The notes below the pieces were generated by a model. The model saw only the letters and a program-made list of their open reading frames with translations, was not told the DNA's origin and searched no databases. Of a DNA stretch of 64,000 bases, positions 27,560 through 54,496 are shown one piece after another (positions within the stretch are counted from its first letter, which is position 1; every line of letters begins with the position of its first letter). The stretch is from Botryococcus braunii (Eukaryota > Chlorophyta > Trebouxiophyceae), in contig MVGU01001250.1 of NCBI GenBank assembly GCA_002005505.1, forward strand, positions 60,001 to 124,000, read 5' to 3'. The translations under genes were made by a program, and so were the position numbers.

Positions 27560-27700
27560 TTCCCAGACACTGCACGGGGCAAGTGATCTATGACTTTCCA
27601 GGATCAACCTGGAAACTTATTCAAACAACGGAAATGCTCATACATGTTGATTGCGCACGATTCCAGTTATTTCCCTACGCCAGGGGATTCCACAGGGGAG
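27560..27700 (-). promoter_or_regulatory. Conserved 5' flank of locus B
   Basis: Matches 39540-39660 above locus C, best over TTCCAGGT(T/C)GATCCTGGAAAGT in transcript sense. It is 320-460 bases above the first recognised exon. Since exon 1 of both loci lacks an ATG, the missing first exon or the promoter probably lies here. A CAG|GT donor-like site is present in both copies. Confidence 0.45.
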
Positions 27701-30700
27701 TGAGCGCTGCTGCTCAACGCGGAAAAACAGTTATTTGGGAATGCAAACAATACTTGTCATGTCACTATGTACTATGGTGGACTCACTTTGCACATCAATT
27801 GTGAATGTCTATTTTCGGCGACAGCAGGCCGGGGCCCGAAAGTGGCATACGGAATGTGGACTTTTCAAACTTTCTAGCGTGTCGACAAATCGTGGCCGAC
27901 GCACCACGCGGGAGTTCACACCAGACCGTCAGCTGTAAACCCTTTTGAGGTACAAGTTGTACGAACCCAATGTACAGGTGGTTAAACTTATTCACGCAAA
28001 CTTTGCGTCGCAAAGTTAAGACAGGGACCAAATAAAGGAGATTAATGGCAAGTTCAACAAGTACTGCAATAATGTTGATGGGGAGTAACCAGGGCCTGGC
28101 TTGATAATATTCCAAAAACCGGTACCGGGCAACTTTTGTTCTGTTTGTGAATTTCAGTAAGATCAGAAGTCATCGATGGATTTATCAGAAAGCTCGGGAG
28201 ATACAGCTGAATAAAATGAAGCTGAGTCTTGCAACAGCTGGTACTTTGAAGATACATACTGTAAATAGTACCGCATGCAATATGGTAAAATATTCCAAAG
28301 AGAACCGCACTGAGTGGTCAAGACATGGGTAGGAAACGCGCAGCATTTATCAAGGAGGACTATAAAAGAAAACAAGACTGCATTCAACAGAAATTCGTGA
28401 AGAGAACAAGGGGTCTGGGTTCTTACAAAAAAGTAAAAGCCATCAGATTCTAGGAGCAACTTTGTGAGTGAGGAGGGGTCTGCATTGGTTACGTGCAACC
28501 TACTGCCTAATCAGCTGCAACTGATGTAAGATTTTAGAAATTTCATGCATGCACTTTCCTTTGCAAAGGAAAGTGCACGCATGAAATTTCAAAAATTTTA
28601 AATTCAGCATCCTACTGCTATTTAACTGCAGGATTAACTTTATGTTCACCATTGCTGTTTACTCCTTGCGTAAAAATTCCAATGCCTGCAGCACCAAGAG
28701 CTGTCCCTTATAAGCATGATTTTGGAAGTCCTCAATAACAGTTGACCACCGTCTTTGCTGCTTAATGAAACAGCTGAGGGACATAGACATAGCAAGACAT
28801 GGTAAAGAAGCATCATGGTTTGAATACCAGTACATATGGAAACCTCAGCGGGATTTTCATTTACTACCGGTACCCACTGGGACCCTCAAAGGAAACCGTC
28901 CATTACAACGCTCTAAACCGAGCCCGCTTTTACAAGCTGGCCCTTTTTCCCCCTAAGATGCCTGTCAAGTGCCAGCATTTGTCACATATTGTCCTGTTTC
29001 AGAAAAGCCATTTTGTATGTATGCGAATCTTGCTCAAGCAAGTCCGGCCCCCTTACATTATGTGCCATATAGGACCAAACTTGCAACCCCTGCCCCTGCT
29101 CTTGCTTAATCCAACAACAGTTTGACAAGAATTATTAACTGGACTGTGCTGGAGTGCACCAATGTCATGTGAAGAAGCTTCACTCACGTCAACAGCACCC
29201 GTCGTGATTGATCAGGTCGAACTTCTGCTAGGACCCTTTCGGAATCTAGACCCTGCCATGGCACATGTGCAGGCCAGAACACACACGTACATGTGCAGGC
29301 CAGAACTGACAAGACCACTGCTGAAGAACATTGACAACCTCAAATGGTCGGTTGAAAAACATTGCTACACCACACCTGTACAACCTGAAGCTCCTCACGC
29401 ACAGTATAACTAGACTCTGGAAGTTGGGACTCGCTGCGCAGGTGCACAAACAATCGGCGCGAAGAAGCATTACAACTGAGACGTTTAACCGAGCACGTAT
29501 TATGCCCAAGGCCATATGGCTATAAAAAATGCGTGCGCATATATCTGATGTCAAAGCTAGCTGAAAAGATTTCATCGGCAACACTGGGAAAGCCGTATGT
29601 CAGCCATCAAGAAAAACTGAAGTGCAAACGTCGGCATCTTAGGTACTATTTTACAGGTCTTTCTAGATCCGAGCAACCAGCTCCGGTCTACTCCTAAAGA
29701 TACTATAGTATAGCCAAGACCAGTATCAATCCTACAGTCAAAAGCTGTAACGGGGTCCAATTGGAAGTACGGATGTACTTTGAAGGGTACATATTAGACC
29801 ACGGACCAAGGACTGGATGTAAAAGACACTTTTATTTCACTGAAAGAAACCATGACATGTACACATGGCATGCATATGCACCGGTATACCTTCTGTACCA
29901 GTCTGTCTAATTGATTCACATCTGCTTCACCACAACTTGCGCGCAAACTGTTTTAGCTATGGCATACCTGCTGTCATGCAGGGGACGCCACTACGCACGT
30001 CATTCAAAACTAGGACTTGAACACACAAATTGCAGGGTTCAATTGACATTTTGCAGCTGTTCTGTGGCAACACTATCTAGCTATGACATTACTTCGCCCT
30101 GCCATCTTCTACCTTCAATGTAACTATCAAACACAGTATCCCGTACACGGTCCACTTGTATCTGCCTTTGTACGGCACTGTGTTTTAACAGGCTGTTCCA
30201 GCCAAACTGGTAAAATAGGCTTAAAAGTCCAGAGGCACCAATAGATCAAGGAAAGAGGTCAAGCATCTGGACTTCTCAACAATGCCTGTACTACTAAGTG
30301 CCGTTACCTTGTGTTATCCTGCTGTGCATCAGTACGCACTACATACATGCTGACATCATGCTATTAAATCCCCGAATTTGAACAGCTTGTACATTACCAT
30401 GCGGGGTGTATCCCCGAGCGGTGGAGGTCCATGTGTGCAGGAGACTTACGATGCTGTAAATGTCACACATCCATGGAGCTTTCATTAAAGGGGATGTGAA
30501 GGCCTATAGGGGTGAAGGCTGACAGTTTCATTTCCTCTGCACCTAACGAGGCAGTGAGACGCAGAATAAGGGTGCCTGACATGTCACAAGCAGAACCCAG
30601 TCCCGAGCTGAGCACAGGTATCTCCCAAGTTCCTAGAACACTGCCGGGAAATGCATCCCCTGTTTCACTGATAGGGATTCCAGAAGAACCGCTTCCTGTT

Positions 30701-31900
30701 GGGAGGGGGGGGGTATGAAATGCATGGTACTTTCTCTGCCCCACCCCCACACCCCCGGGGGGGGGGGGGGGCAGGGAGGCTGCAGAGAGGCAACAAACCC
30801 GTGATTTGTATTTCTTTCCCACCAGATATTCTTTTGCCAGAAGCTACCTTCTTTTTGCCGGGTGCGCATGATCAAAAGCGCCCTCCCAACCTGCAGAATT
30901 GTGGGCAGGGCTTCCGTTCAGCACTTTTCTGAGATGGCCGCCTTCTAGAAGGACTTTCCCTGCTTGCGGGTCTGGCTTCAGCCTTCTAAACGATCACCCT
31001 CATGGAGAGCTCCTTGGTGCTACCGAAATTCATTAGCAAAGGTAAACACATACTTTCTGCAGCAGCATCAGGGAGGAGAGTGGATTGGCATTTGCAAGCA
31101 AAATTCATGTGCAAACGTGAATTGTTCAAGCAACGGAAGCGGCATTGACATCTTGCACTACCCTGGGGCTCTTGACCCTCTTCCACTTTTGGTTTAGGGC
31201 TTTTGGGAGCCACCAATGCCACGCCTTTTCTGCATAACATCTCCCTGCTGGCAAGCAAGCTACCTGCCTCCCGCAGTACCTAAAGCAAGCCCCTGAAGCC
31301 TTTCGGACTCCCCGGCAGGACTGGTGCCCAAGGGGCCCAACAACGTGGTGTATTTTGGGTAAAAACGAAAGGGTCAAACATGTGGCTCCCAACCGACAGC
31401 AGGCCAAGACACAACTAGGCTGTAAGTAGGCTGTTCGGGACTGCCACAGGTCTTTCCTCCGCCAAACTGAACTCTGCATATGGATTGACTATCGGTTACC
31501 AGGATTCAGAGAGATGATAAGAAGGGCTTGGGAACTGAACGCGAGTCATTTTTCACCGGACGATTCGGGCAAAAGGTTTTCTGCCAACTGGCACCAGCGA
31601 TTTGTGTTCACTACTCCGTGATTACCCTGTTGGAAGTGGCAAGTGGGGCTCCCAGTGGGGCCCTGCCACATGTCTTTTGAGTACATGACCGACAGAAGAG
31701 CACACAGCCAGGTCCTGATCCTGTCAAGATGACCTGGGACCTTTCACCACAGCACATTAACGGTACATAATGGCATCTTCGCAGTGTGAGTCCATGTGAA
31801 ACAAGTGTATGGCTGTAGACTAAGGCCCAGTCTAGGGGGAGACAATAGAATCAGTCCGGACTCTTGCGCGACATACACCATGAACATGGGTTCCACCTGT
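27700..31900. other. Intergenic B-C, no supported gene
   Basis: About 4.2 kb with short open frames only. Contains the 64-bp fold-back at 28532 and G/C runs at 30705-30770. Nothing coding is supported. Confidence 0.6.
28532..28595. repeat. Fold-back palindrome, 64 bp
   Basis: TGCACTTTCCTTTGCAAAGGAAAGTGCA centre with longer AAATTTCATGC arms and two mismatches. Confidence 0.85.
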
Positions 31901-31909
31901 TCACGCTGT

Positions 31910-39339
<7,430 letters not shown>

Positions 39340-39539
39340 CTGCAACGAATACCAAACACCTAGATTAAAATACACCCTTCACGACTACTTTTAATACACT
39401 CTGTCAGAAAACCCAACCTACTTATAAAGCAAGGTAACACTCAGGTGCGTCATGGACACCGGTTCAGATACCTTGGACATCAGAAGGTCGCGACTCCAAA
39501 AACAGGTCCTTGTGGTTTGACGGAAAGTCGTACAATCAA

Positions 39540-39660
39540 AATATATGTATATTTTTGTACTTTCCAGGATCGACCTGGAAGCTTATGAACACAAAAGAAG
39601 TGTCCATGTGCGTCAATTGCCCACGTCTCCGGTTTCCTCAGTTCATACGGTTTCACAAGG
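39540..39660 (-). promoter_or_regulatory. Conserved 5' flank of locus C
   Basis: Counterpart of 27560-27700, about 200-320 bases above the first recognised exon of locus C. I could not decide an ATG: candidate frames in the two copies disagree. Confidence 0.45.
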
Positions 39661-39874
39661 AGCAAATATCGGAAATTTAAGGGATTTATGCCCAATTTTA
39701 AGCATTCAACCAATTAAAACCATCGTTGATTTGTTCTGGTGTGCTTTCATCGCTGCTTCCTCGATTGCGTCAATCGTCGATGTCTAATTTTGGCAGCAGT
39801 CGCAGAGCAGCCGCGTGGGCCCCGCTGCAGGCCTGCGCCCGGCCCTGCGGCCCGGCCGCAGCGTGCGGATCCGG

Positions 39875-40155
39875 CCGGGCGAGTCGCCTCAGGCGAGTCG
39901 CCGTAAGCTTAGGGCGACTCGCCTGAGGCGATCCCTGAGCCTGAGCCTGAGGGCCAGGAACTGAGGGCCACAGGCTGCAGCAGGGCCTGCGGCCGGATGT
40001 TTCAGACATGTAAACGTTTGAATCATGGGCTCGCTGATACAACACGCTTGCATGCCGGAACAGCCCGCCCGGCTGACGACAGGGTATTGCCAAGACCGGT
40101 CTTTGCAATACCCTGTCATCAGCCAGAATATAGGCAATGTTGCCTATATCTCCCG
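39875..40155. repeat. GC-rich palindrome cluster
   Basis: Three hairpins in a row: CGCCTCAGGCGAGTCGC inverted at 39885-39930, a 54-base palindrome at 40071-40124 centred on ACCGGT, and ATATAGGCAA-TTGCCTATAT at about 40131-40150. Strongly different base composition from the AT-rich flanks. Confidence 0.75.
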
Positions 40156-40234
40156 AGTAGACTGACAACTAAGTCTAGCTAGAAAAACATGCAAGCTGAT
40201 GTATCCAAAGCGTGGTTTACATAGCATGTTAGAT

Positions 40235-40360
40235 GGCATCCGCATTTCTGCTTGCGCGATTCCGAGCACACTGAATTGCTGCTCGCCCAAACATTCGCGG
40301 TGCTCCATTTCCGTACTGCGAGCGCCGCGAGTACTGCTTACGAGCACAAATGCGGATGCC
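40235..40360. mobile_element. ~125-bp inverted-repeat element, copy 4
   Basis: GGCATCCGCATTT ... AAATGCGGATGCC, a perfect 13-base terminal inverted repeat over 126 bases. Interior also semi-palindromic (TGCTCG/CGAGCA). Intergenic C-D. Confidence 0.7.
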
Positions 40361-40378
40361 CTCTTGCTCACACATATG

Positions 40379-40476
40379 TGCACACTAACTAGTGTTATAA
40401 CATGTTATTACATCACTACGTGTTATTCCACTAATTAGTGGAATAACACGTAGTGATGTAACATGTTCGTGTGCAC
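40379..40476. repeat. Fold-back palindrome, 98 bp
   Basis: Arms ACATCACTACGTGTTATTCC and reverse, centre CTAATTAG; outer ends GTGCAC(A)C. Near perfect. Confidence 0.88.
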
Positions 40477-40624
40477 ATACAGTACTAGTAGCTACTAATA
40501 CTATATATAGTAGGAGTACTATGTAGTACTACTATGGGTGTTGGACGTTGAAAAGGTGGCTCCTATATAGGTATAAGAGTAGCTACGTATACACATGTGT
40601 AGGAGCCGCCTTTGTACAATGATC

Positions 40625-40770
40625 AACCAAGTGATGTCACTTGATCAAGTTCAATTGCCATGAGCCATGTTCAATTGCAACCGAGTGTTGCAACGAAGTG
40701 CTGTCACTTGAGCCATGTTCAATTGCAACCCATTGTTGCAACGGAGTGTTGTCTCTTGAGCCAAGTTGTG
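40625..40770. repeat. ~52-bp degenerate tandem repeat
   Basis: Units of TTGAGCCATGTTCAATTGCAA and GTTGCAACG(A/G)AGTG(T/C)TGTC, two and a half copies. Confidence 0.75.
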
Positions 40771-42483
40771 GTGTCCTCTAGGTGCTCTTAACAGAGAATG
40801 TTAGAGAACGTTCACACTGCCTGTGAATCTTAAGAAGCTTTTTGTGTGTATATATATGGCTGCGGGGTGTCCCAGCTCTTGACAGCTAGCTCTAGGGTGG
40901 GAAAGTTCCATTCCTGACACAGTGGGAGTCAGATTTGATATGAGGCGAGTGCGCAAACCGCTGATCAGGCTTGACTTTGCAATCCACTGAGTGGGGATCG
41001 TGTTGGCTGACGCTACACAACTAGCTCATGCTGCTTTCCAAAGTTGCAAGCATTGATGCTGTTCTCAACAAGGCAGGACAGCTACAGGAGATCTTCTAGA
41101 AGCACTTGATGACATATACAAATCACCTTGCAAGGCTTTCCAACCATTGATCTTGTAGATATTAAGAAGAGACACGAGAAGCAAACATGGCGCAACCGGA
41201 CGTAGTGGGAACTTCCAAATTTGAAACGAGTTGCATAGATGTGTTGTCACATCTAGGGTGTGACTCACTTTATCAATCAGATATAACATTACCGAAACAC
41301 CTTCAAATGATGTTCAAGTTTCTGATTGACCTATTCCAAATGAGTTGCAACGTGTATGGCTCCTGCATTGCTCCTGTACACGGAGCTAAGACTCAGCTAA
41401 TCCCTGTAATTATAAGCTAATTTAGTTATAACCTTCATTACCTAACTCTACTGGGCATTGTGCTACATGACTCTCAGCCTCATGGGGCTGACCTAGTCAA
41501 ACATCTGGAGTGATTCAGAATATATGCAAGATAGCTTCAAAGAAATTTATCCTAACTCGAGTTCCAAACTTGTCCACAGTTACTTGGTAACAAATGGTGA
41601 GCTTCCTTAAATTGAAACTACAGTTACCTGGTATAAATGCTTGATGTAATCCATTCAGATATGAGGTGAGAGCGCAAGTCCGATCAGGCTTGTGGATCCC
41701 CCTCACTGAACATGACGGAGCCAGATTAAGAAAATGTGTTCTGGAATTGTCAGGGTAACACCATGATTCAACATTCAATACCATTAGAACTCTAGCCCTG
41801 AATACCATTTGCTATCTGGGTTTGCACCCCACTAGTTCTGCAGGGGGGATCGTGCTGGGCGCTCACAACACTAACTCGGCAAGATCTGTAGCGTTCAATT
41901 TGCTTCAAAACCGTGAATTGCCAGCAATGCCTTCTCAATTGATTCCAACAGGAAGAGGCAACACGGCCCAAGTAGACATAACGAAAATCACTACCAGACT
42001 TGAACCGGGTGCTCGAGCTGTTGCTACCAGAACTCGAAAGACTCACCGGGGATATCCTTCGTTGGCGGACGGGGACCCTCACAGCTGGGTACCCCATGTC
42101 CTACTGGGCTCATGAGTCCGTGATCATGCATCCTTGACTAATCAGTCAAGAGAACTATCTGTCTCCTTATCCACTTTGATTTTGAGGCCAGTATTGCACG
42201 TGGGATTGAGTTCCCTTTCATTACTCATTAGGGATGAATGGCAGAGTAGGCAGATGATCATGCGACGAGTTGTGTCCTACATTACAACTCAGAACACAGC
42301 AAATTCTTAGCTCTATAGCAATGATGGTTGCCATTGGCAATACCGTGACAAAGAACAAAATGTTCACCCTGCTTTGCCAAAATACGTTTAGCGAAGAACA
42401 CCTCAGCTATAGCTAATTGCACAGGTACTCATATTCGACCGTACGTGCATTCACAGAGAGAGACAGAGACCCTTCGTCATGAT

Positions 42484-42796
<313 letters not shown>

Positions 42797-43161
42797 CCAA
42801 GAAGCTGCTAATGTTAGCAGACGGTTGCTAGCAAAATGGATGTACGTACATACATGTGTACACATACACACGTGTGCATACGTACATGTATACACAATGT
42901 TTTGGCCCGGCCCATACATGTATATGGTGATATACGCATAGCACCATATGCATGCAGCATGCGTAGTCATGATCATGTAAGTTGACTTGCATACTTGTAA
43001 CCGTCCCCCAAAGAAGAGGAACTACATAGACCATATATGTACAGTATATGGAGCTCCAGAATACCGAGGTGTACCTGAAGGTGTTTCATATGAGTTCTAC
43101 GATGAACGTACATACTGTATGCCACGATCCATGTTCTAATAGCGCAGGATTCCAGTATATA

Positions 43162-43201
43162 TGTATTTACAGTACATGGAATAGCATGTACTGTAAATAC
43201 A
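43162..43201. repeat. 40-bp inverted repeat
   Basis: TGTATTTACAGTACATG, six-base loop GAATAG, perfect reverse arm. Confidence 0.88.
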
Positions 43202-43454
43202 AGTTGCGACCGTCAAGAAGAGCTTAAGATTGTGCCTGGCAGACAGAATAATCAGGCCTCTTAATCAGATGTCTGATCACGTCGACGTTCCACCCAAGCT
43301 TGGACGAAAAGGTTAGCTTAATTAAGGGTCTTCTACGCCTTTCTTCTTCCCAACTTATAAGCTAGTTAGTTGAGGAATGGCCATATATATGTTGATGGAC
43401 CCCGCTCCATAGCTGCTGACCACCTGTACAGTGCAGAGCACTTATTCCCATGCG

Positions 43455-43500
43455 GCCAGTCACGTGGCCCACGTGACCAGTCACGTGACCCACGTGGCCA
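43455..43500. promoter_or_regulatory. Cluster of four CACGTG (G-box) sites
   Basis: CACGTG at 43461, 43470, 43482 and 43491, spaced 9, 12 and 9 bases, alternating GTCACGTG and CCCACGTG contexts so the block is itself palindromic. G-boxes bind bHLH/bZIP factors in plants and algae; here the nearest gene ends are the 3' end of locus D (1.4 kb) and the 5' end of locus C (4.1 kb). Confidence 0.45.
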
Positions 43501-43612
43501 CTAGTGATAGCCCTATCGATAAGGTCAGCAGCTCTGGAGCAGGATCCCTTAACGCCACCCTCTCAGCTACTAATATCATCAATATGAGCATGCATGTGCA
43601 TCACAAACTGAT

Positions 43613-43733
43613 CTAGGCATGCTCATGTTCTGAACCCACATTTGATTACTTCCTTTCTTTGACAAAAAAGCGGTCCTAGGCATGCTCATGTTCCAAGCTC
43701 ACATCTGATTACTTCCTTTCTTTGACAAACAAA
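43613..43733. repeat. Two-copy 62-bp direct repeat
   Basis: CTAGGCATGCTCATGTTC and GATTACTTCCTTTCTTTGAC occur twice at a 62-base interval. Confidence 0.85.
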
Positions 43734-44372
43734 AGGGAAAGTTTGAAGGGGCTTGGAGGTGCACCAATAAGTAATGACCTTCAAGCTGTCTAGAGAGATC
43801 TGGCACTTAAGTTTGGCCAATGGCGCAGATGTGCTTATATGACCTGCGCCTAATCAGATCCTAGGCTAAGCTCTAGCGTACGGCAGTTCGACCAATGTAT
43901 AGCATCTTGGCAACCAAGCAAAAAAAAAGTGAGATGATCAATCTACATCCTACCTCAAAAACAAATCCTATCCAACGCAGCCGACTGTAGTGTTTCGAAA
44001 TGACTTCAGAAGTAGGTCTGAGCCCGAGGGGTTCGACCAAGAGAACAAGCAGTGCTTCAAAGTGACTTCAGATCTAAGGTATCTCGTTGACCGAGCTTAA
44101 GTCAGCTGGGCGAACAACAGATATCTTCAGGAATTCTGCATGAAACATAACCACCCAAATATATGTGGTTTTCACCCTGAATTCCAAACCCTAAAGGTAG
44201 CAACCTGAATCTTTGCTTGCAGTGCATTTCCTTATTTTCAAGGAACTCCTAACCAGGCACACCGCATGATAACAATACTGCAGGGTGCTATGCATCAAGG
44301 CAAGTCCATAACTTCTAGCTAAATGGAACTCAATGACTCATTGCATATTGACACTCCGCGACTTGGACCAGA

Positions 44373-44447
44373 CGTGTGGGGCCCAGTCCCTGGGGGGCCC
44401 CTCTGTACATGTACATGCAGGTACATAGGGGGATAGGGCCCCACACG
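44373..44447. repeat. 75-bp inverted repeat
   Basis: CGTGTGGGGCCC at one end and GGGCCCCACACG at the other; interior TGTACATGTACA. Further hairpins follow at about 44480-44580 (CAGAACTACA/TGTAGCTCTG; GCAAGGGGCC/GAGCCCCTTAGC). Confidence 0.8.
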
Positions 44448-44941
44448 ACACGGTCACGTAAATGGAGTGTAAATATTACATGTAATACAGAACTACATAG
44501 CCTGTAGCTCTGTACTGAATATTATGTAAACTGCAAGGGGCCTTGCTTTATCTAAAACCTTTCTGCAAGGAGCCCCTTAGCATATCATAAGATACCGTCG
44601 TGATTCACATATACATAGGATATATATGCTATACACATATTTTTAAATCATTGCTTCTCAGGGTCAGCACAATTGATAGATCCCAGAGCAAGCATAAACT
44701 TAATAATCCTTTGCGCGAGATACTAAAGACATGGGATGAGCAAGAATGCAAATACCCATTTGGCTGATCACATTGTTTGATGTAAATAGTTTGGAGACGA
44801 AATAGAAAGGGTTAGAATGCACCCACCTGGCTATAGTAATTCAACTCGAAATGACTGCAGGAACGCGGACTGTGGAGCAAAGGGCTCTTATAGTGTTTTA
44901 CCTTGCATTCTTGCATTAGTACGGTAATTGTCAATGCGTCC

Positions 44942-50782
<5,841 letters not shown>

Positions 50783-51174
50783 TGTTCCATAAGAACGAAT
50801 AAGGGCGGTGTCACAGGTTCAAGGCTCGCCCGGTTTCCTATTTCAAGAGATGGAATCTGTGCAGAGATCGTGAGGAGTGGATGGATCTCGTTAGTGAGTT
50901 GGCTCATCTGCACATTTTGTCATCATGCCTGGAAATAAAACACTCTCTCACGCTTCTTAGAAACAGTGTTACGTAACGTTGAAGAATAGTTGTGATCCAT
51001 TCTCTCACCAGCTCGCTCGTGTGCTCACATGCTCACCCACTCGAACAATCACTCACTCAGTCACCACATACTCACAACATGTCTTCATGCACGCATTCAT
51101 TTACTCTGTCATTCACGCATTGGCAGGGCTTTTTGGAGGCCACGTAGGGCAACTCGCTTTCAAAGGTTGCCAGA

Positions 51175-51255
51175 CGTGTGGCCCTGCCACCCAAGAGGAC
51201 CACATCAAGCTGGGCACCATGGTTCTTGCAGTCCTCTCCAGGCTAAACTCTATGT
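51175..51255 (-). promoter_or_regulatory. Conserved 5' block upstream of locus D exon 1
   Basis: Counterpart of 5206-5283, lying about 400 bases above the locus D start. Shared words include TGCAAG-(A/G)-(A/G)-CCATG and CTCTTGG in transcript sense. Function unknown. Confidence 0.35.
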
Positions 51256-52214
51256 TGCTTGTTGACTTACTGGACGAGTTGACATTGATTTGAACATGAC
51301 TAGCGGAAACTTCACTGGGCACTTCCCCAGTCCTTGCATGCTTCTCACGTGAGCCATGCCCATGAGGACATGTGCATAGATCTATCTAGATTCATAATTC
51401 ATGTGCAGAGATCTATCTAGATTCATCTAGATTAATGGGCAAACGCATAGCAGTGATCTAGACTCCTTTGGGTGCCTCGAGACCAAAGGTCTCGTGACAA
51501 GGCTCTTGACATGACTCTAGTCACTAAGAATGGTTTCAAATGATCACCGCGAATGGATGCTATGGAATCCAATGCTGAAAGCCAGCAGCGGCAGCTTGAA
51601 CGGCAACGGGCAACCGCATCTATGTGCCCACCATACTCTTGGTAAACGTGTTACCAGCCAGGCAAAATGTATTGACCGCCAGCACACTCTGCGCGAGATA
51701 GACTCTTATCTTCTGGATCAAGCATGAGTTCTCTGACTTAGACTTTGGGTCTGACAACAACAGAGATCTTGAACCATTCCGTTCCTTCAGGGCACTATTG
51801 CGAAGGTAAGAAAGCTGAAACTTCTCTCCTGTGCAGGCAATGTCTGGAAGCTATGGTCATGGCTGCCCAGTGACTTGTAGTCCATGTTTCTTTTGTCTTC
51901 AGTCTTTCATCATGCCATTTAGCAGTTCAGACAGAGTAGCTTTTCCTTACGCAAGCTTCGACAGTCTCTATGCATGCTAAACTCTCTGTCATACTGTACA
52001 TGGAGTCTGTCGTATCCATCGTCAATGACGATTCGTCATCCTTAATAACACTCTGGTTTCAAAAACGGGGGTTTTGAGGGCCAGGCCATGCCTCTCATGC
52101 AATGCCTAGAATTCTGAGCTTTTACAATTCAACTTCGAAAAAATTTCTCATCCTGCATGTAGCATCCCAGGTGACATGCTACCCTTCTCCATTCGGCTTT
52201 CATACCTGACATGC

Positions 52215-52670
52215 ACCAAAGGGAGCAGATTTTGCAGACTTTACTCCGGACGTCGGGAACCAATCAGGCGGTGATAGTTTCATGACTGGTTTTTCTGAAC
52301 TTGGATTTACTGTAGTTGCATGGTGATTCACTATCCATCACGTTTTAGTGGAGATGGGAGTGCCCATCCTGAGCCGGCACACTGCCGAAGCTCAATTAAG
52401 GCAACCAACTTGTCAATCAGATCCAATAAATACTCGTATGGCACTTGCCGGAGAACAATTGGCTCTAGAGGCACAAGGGGGACTGTGCAGAACGCCAGCC
52501 TCGGAATGGAATTCCCTATTATGTTAGTCACCCATTAGGTATTGCCACTAACAGAAATTAAGCTTCTGAGGGCACTTGTTGTTGGCAAGTTGTCAATGTG
52601 CTTGTCGCCGAAGGGAAACTGTGCCTTGATTGTTTCCAGCTGTTTTGTCGCGGTTTATCCATTCAAACGG
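52215..52670. repeat. Duplicated upstream segment, locus D copy
   Basis: Partner of 7085-7560. A 66-residue open frame lies on the minus strand at 52331-52531 (contains VPLVPLEPIVLRQVPYE and IELRQCAGSG). It is not recognised and may be a remnant of an exon or chance. Confidence 0.6.
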
Positions 52671-54422
52671 CGACATCGCAGTTCAGAGTTTGGAGATCGG
52701 GCACCCGAAAATGGTCCCTGGGGACCCAGGGTTCGACAGGCCCGATTTGAAAGTACGGTTCACGTGAACTATCATAACACGTACGGGATTCAAAATGTAC
52801 AGTCCACCCACACTTTCATAACACCCACACTTTTTTCTATGTACAGTCCAGTTGTTACCATAAACGCACTTAATTTGGTTATTCGCAACCGATAAGTCAT
52901 ATGCATAATCCTAAACTGAACACCCTCACCCCCATCCCCTCGCCTCTACCCTCTCCATGACCAAGGTGGGTAGGAAAAGATTGCGAACAGCGGTGTCAAA
53001 GTGCGAGCAGGAGAAGGACAATGGGTAACAAAATGATGCTCATCCCTCACCGGCATACCACACAAATGTTGAAAGAGATCCCGATCTGGTGCCACCTTCC
53101 CATATCTATGGCTTTAGTCATGAATTTGTAAACGAATTCAAGGAATTGCTTTACACGCCAGACGCAAAACAAAAGAGGAAGAAAAACATACTATCGGATG
53201 TATCGTTCTTGTTCGATCAAGAATGAACTCACGCAAACCTCGGAGGATACAAGGATGCGTGACTAAGGGTCCTTGTGCGCTACTTATAACAAAGGACTCC
53301 GCCACAAGTCGCTGGCTTGAGTAATTCTTGCCCAGTGAGTATCCGTGTTCACCCTTTATATGGGTGGTCCCCGACAGTCCATGGACAAGCCCTAGGGGCA
53401 CACAATACTTGACGCGTCACAGGCAAGCTTAAATGTAAATTCAGGAAGAGCCCTATCATGATTGTGCGGGTGTATGGATTCCATTGTAACAGGAGCTCGA
53501 GCTCCCTGCTACTGTTCCTCGTGTCCCTGTAGGAGTCAGCTGAGTATTAATGTATTGCAGCATAAAAGTTGGCCATCGAGTAGGCCATGGCTGATGAATT
53601 CCAAAGCGTTTCCAAAGCGTTATAATCTTGTAATTGCCCTGCGCTTTATGACGCGCTATGACAATCATGATCAGCCATGAAGCGCATGACAACCATGGCC
53701 AGCCACGTGATTGATCAACCGCATGGTGACAAGGTATTGCTATTCCAGTGGTTCCAACCGGCTGTTGCATTCCCGTTACAAGTATATCTACGTATATCCC
53801 ACGCGCACGAGGATATCTGCAAATGCGCGGCCCTTATGTGCGTGGCCATGGGTGGCTTAAACGTTACTAGCAATGTTGTCACTACGGCGTATGGGAACAT
53901 CTGCGCACATGCATGTGTAACAATCTTTGTGTACTGGGCGTACAGGCACATGTACGCCCTAGGGTGAACAATTGTGTAATTGATTAATTAATACTACCCA
54001 ATGTGAAGACGTAGGCTTTGAAGATGTACAAGAATCCCAATGACTTTGCAAGAGCCTCGCATGAGGCAAGCACTTCGGCGTCAAAAGCATTATGCAACCT
54101 CACTTGGACGCAAATGCAAGCTCTTCTTCAGTGCCCTTTAAGCTGCATTGTGCAATGCGGGATAAGCCTTTTCTTTGGCGTCTATAGATTATATAGCGCT
54201 AATCTTTCCGAGTACTTCAAATGTAGTATCCGTACGGCTATTGCAACGTTAATATTCTATTACAATGTTAACATTCTTTCTCTCGTAAACCGTACTGTAC
54301 AGGAATAGTTGAGTAATTACCTTATAAACGCTAGTGAGTATGCGCTTTCCATGTAGTCATCGCATGGGTGGCAATTAAGTGTGCATGAAACCCGATGCAT
54401 ATGCATGACATGCCCCAGATCC

Positions 54423-54496
54423 GGATTGCACATGCCCATATATGCATATAGATATCATGTGGATTGCACATGCCCATATATGCATATAGATATCAT
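54423..54496. repeat. Two-copy 38-bp direct repeat
   Basis: GGATTGCACATGCCCATATATGCATATAGATATCAT occurs twice in tandem with almost no change (positions 54423 and 54461). Confidence 0.9.

Noticed and set aside
30463..30875. Possible proline-rich exon near 30.7 kb
   Set aside because: Open frames depend on short G/C homopolymers and share no motif with the gene family.
39340..39375. Starts at GTG (39375) and TTG (27286) for loci C and B
   Set aside because: Non-ATG starts are implausible for nuclear genes here, and both loci have a TTGCAG|AG acceptor at the same codon.
50816..50835. tRNA-like T-loop words such as GGTTCAAGGC
   Set aside because: No matching acceptor, D or anticodon arms could be folded around them.
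52331..52531. 66-residue minus-strand open frame as a conserved gene
   Set aside because: Its counterpart near 7240-7340 has a stop in the matching frame. I kept the DNA similarity as a repeat and not the protein call.
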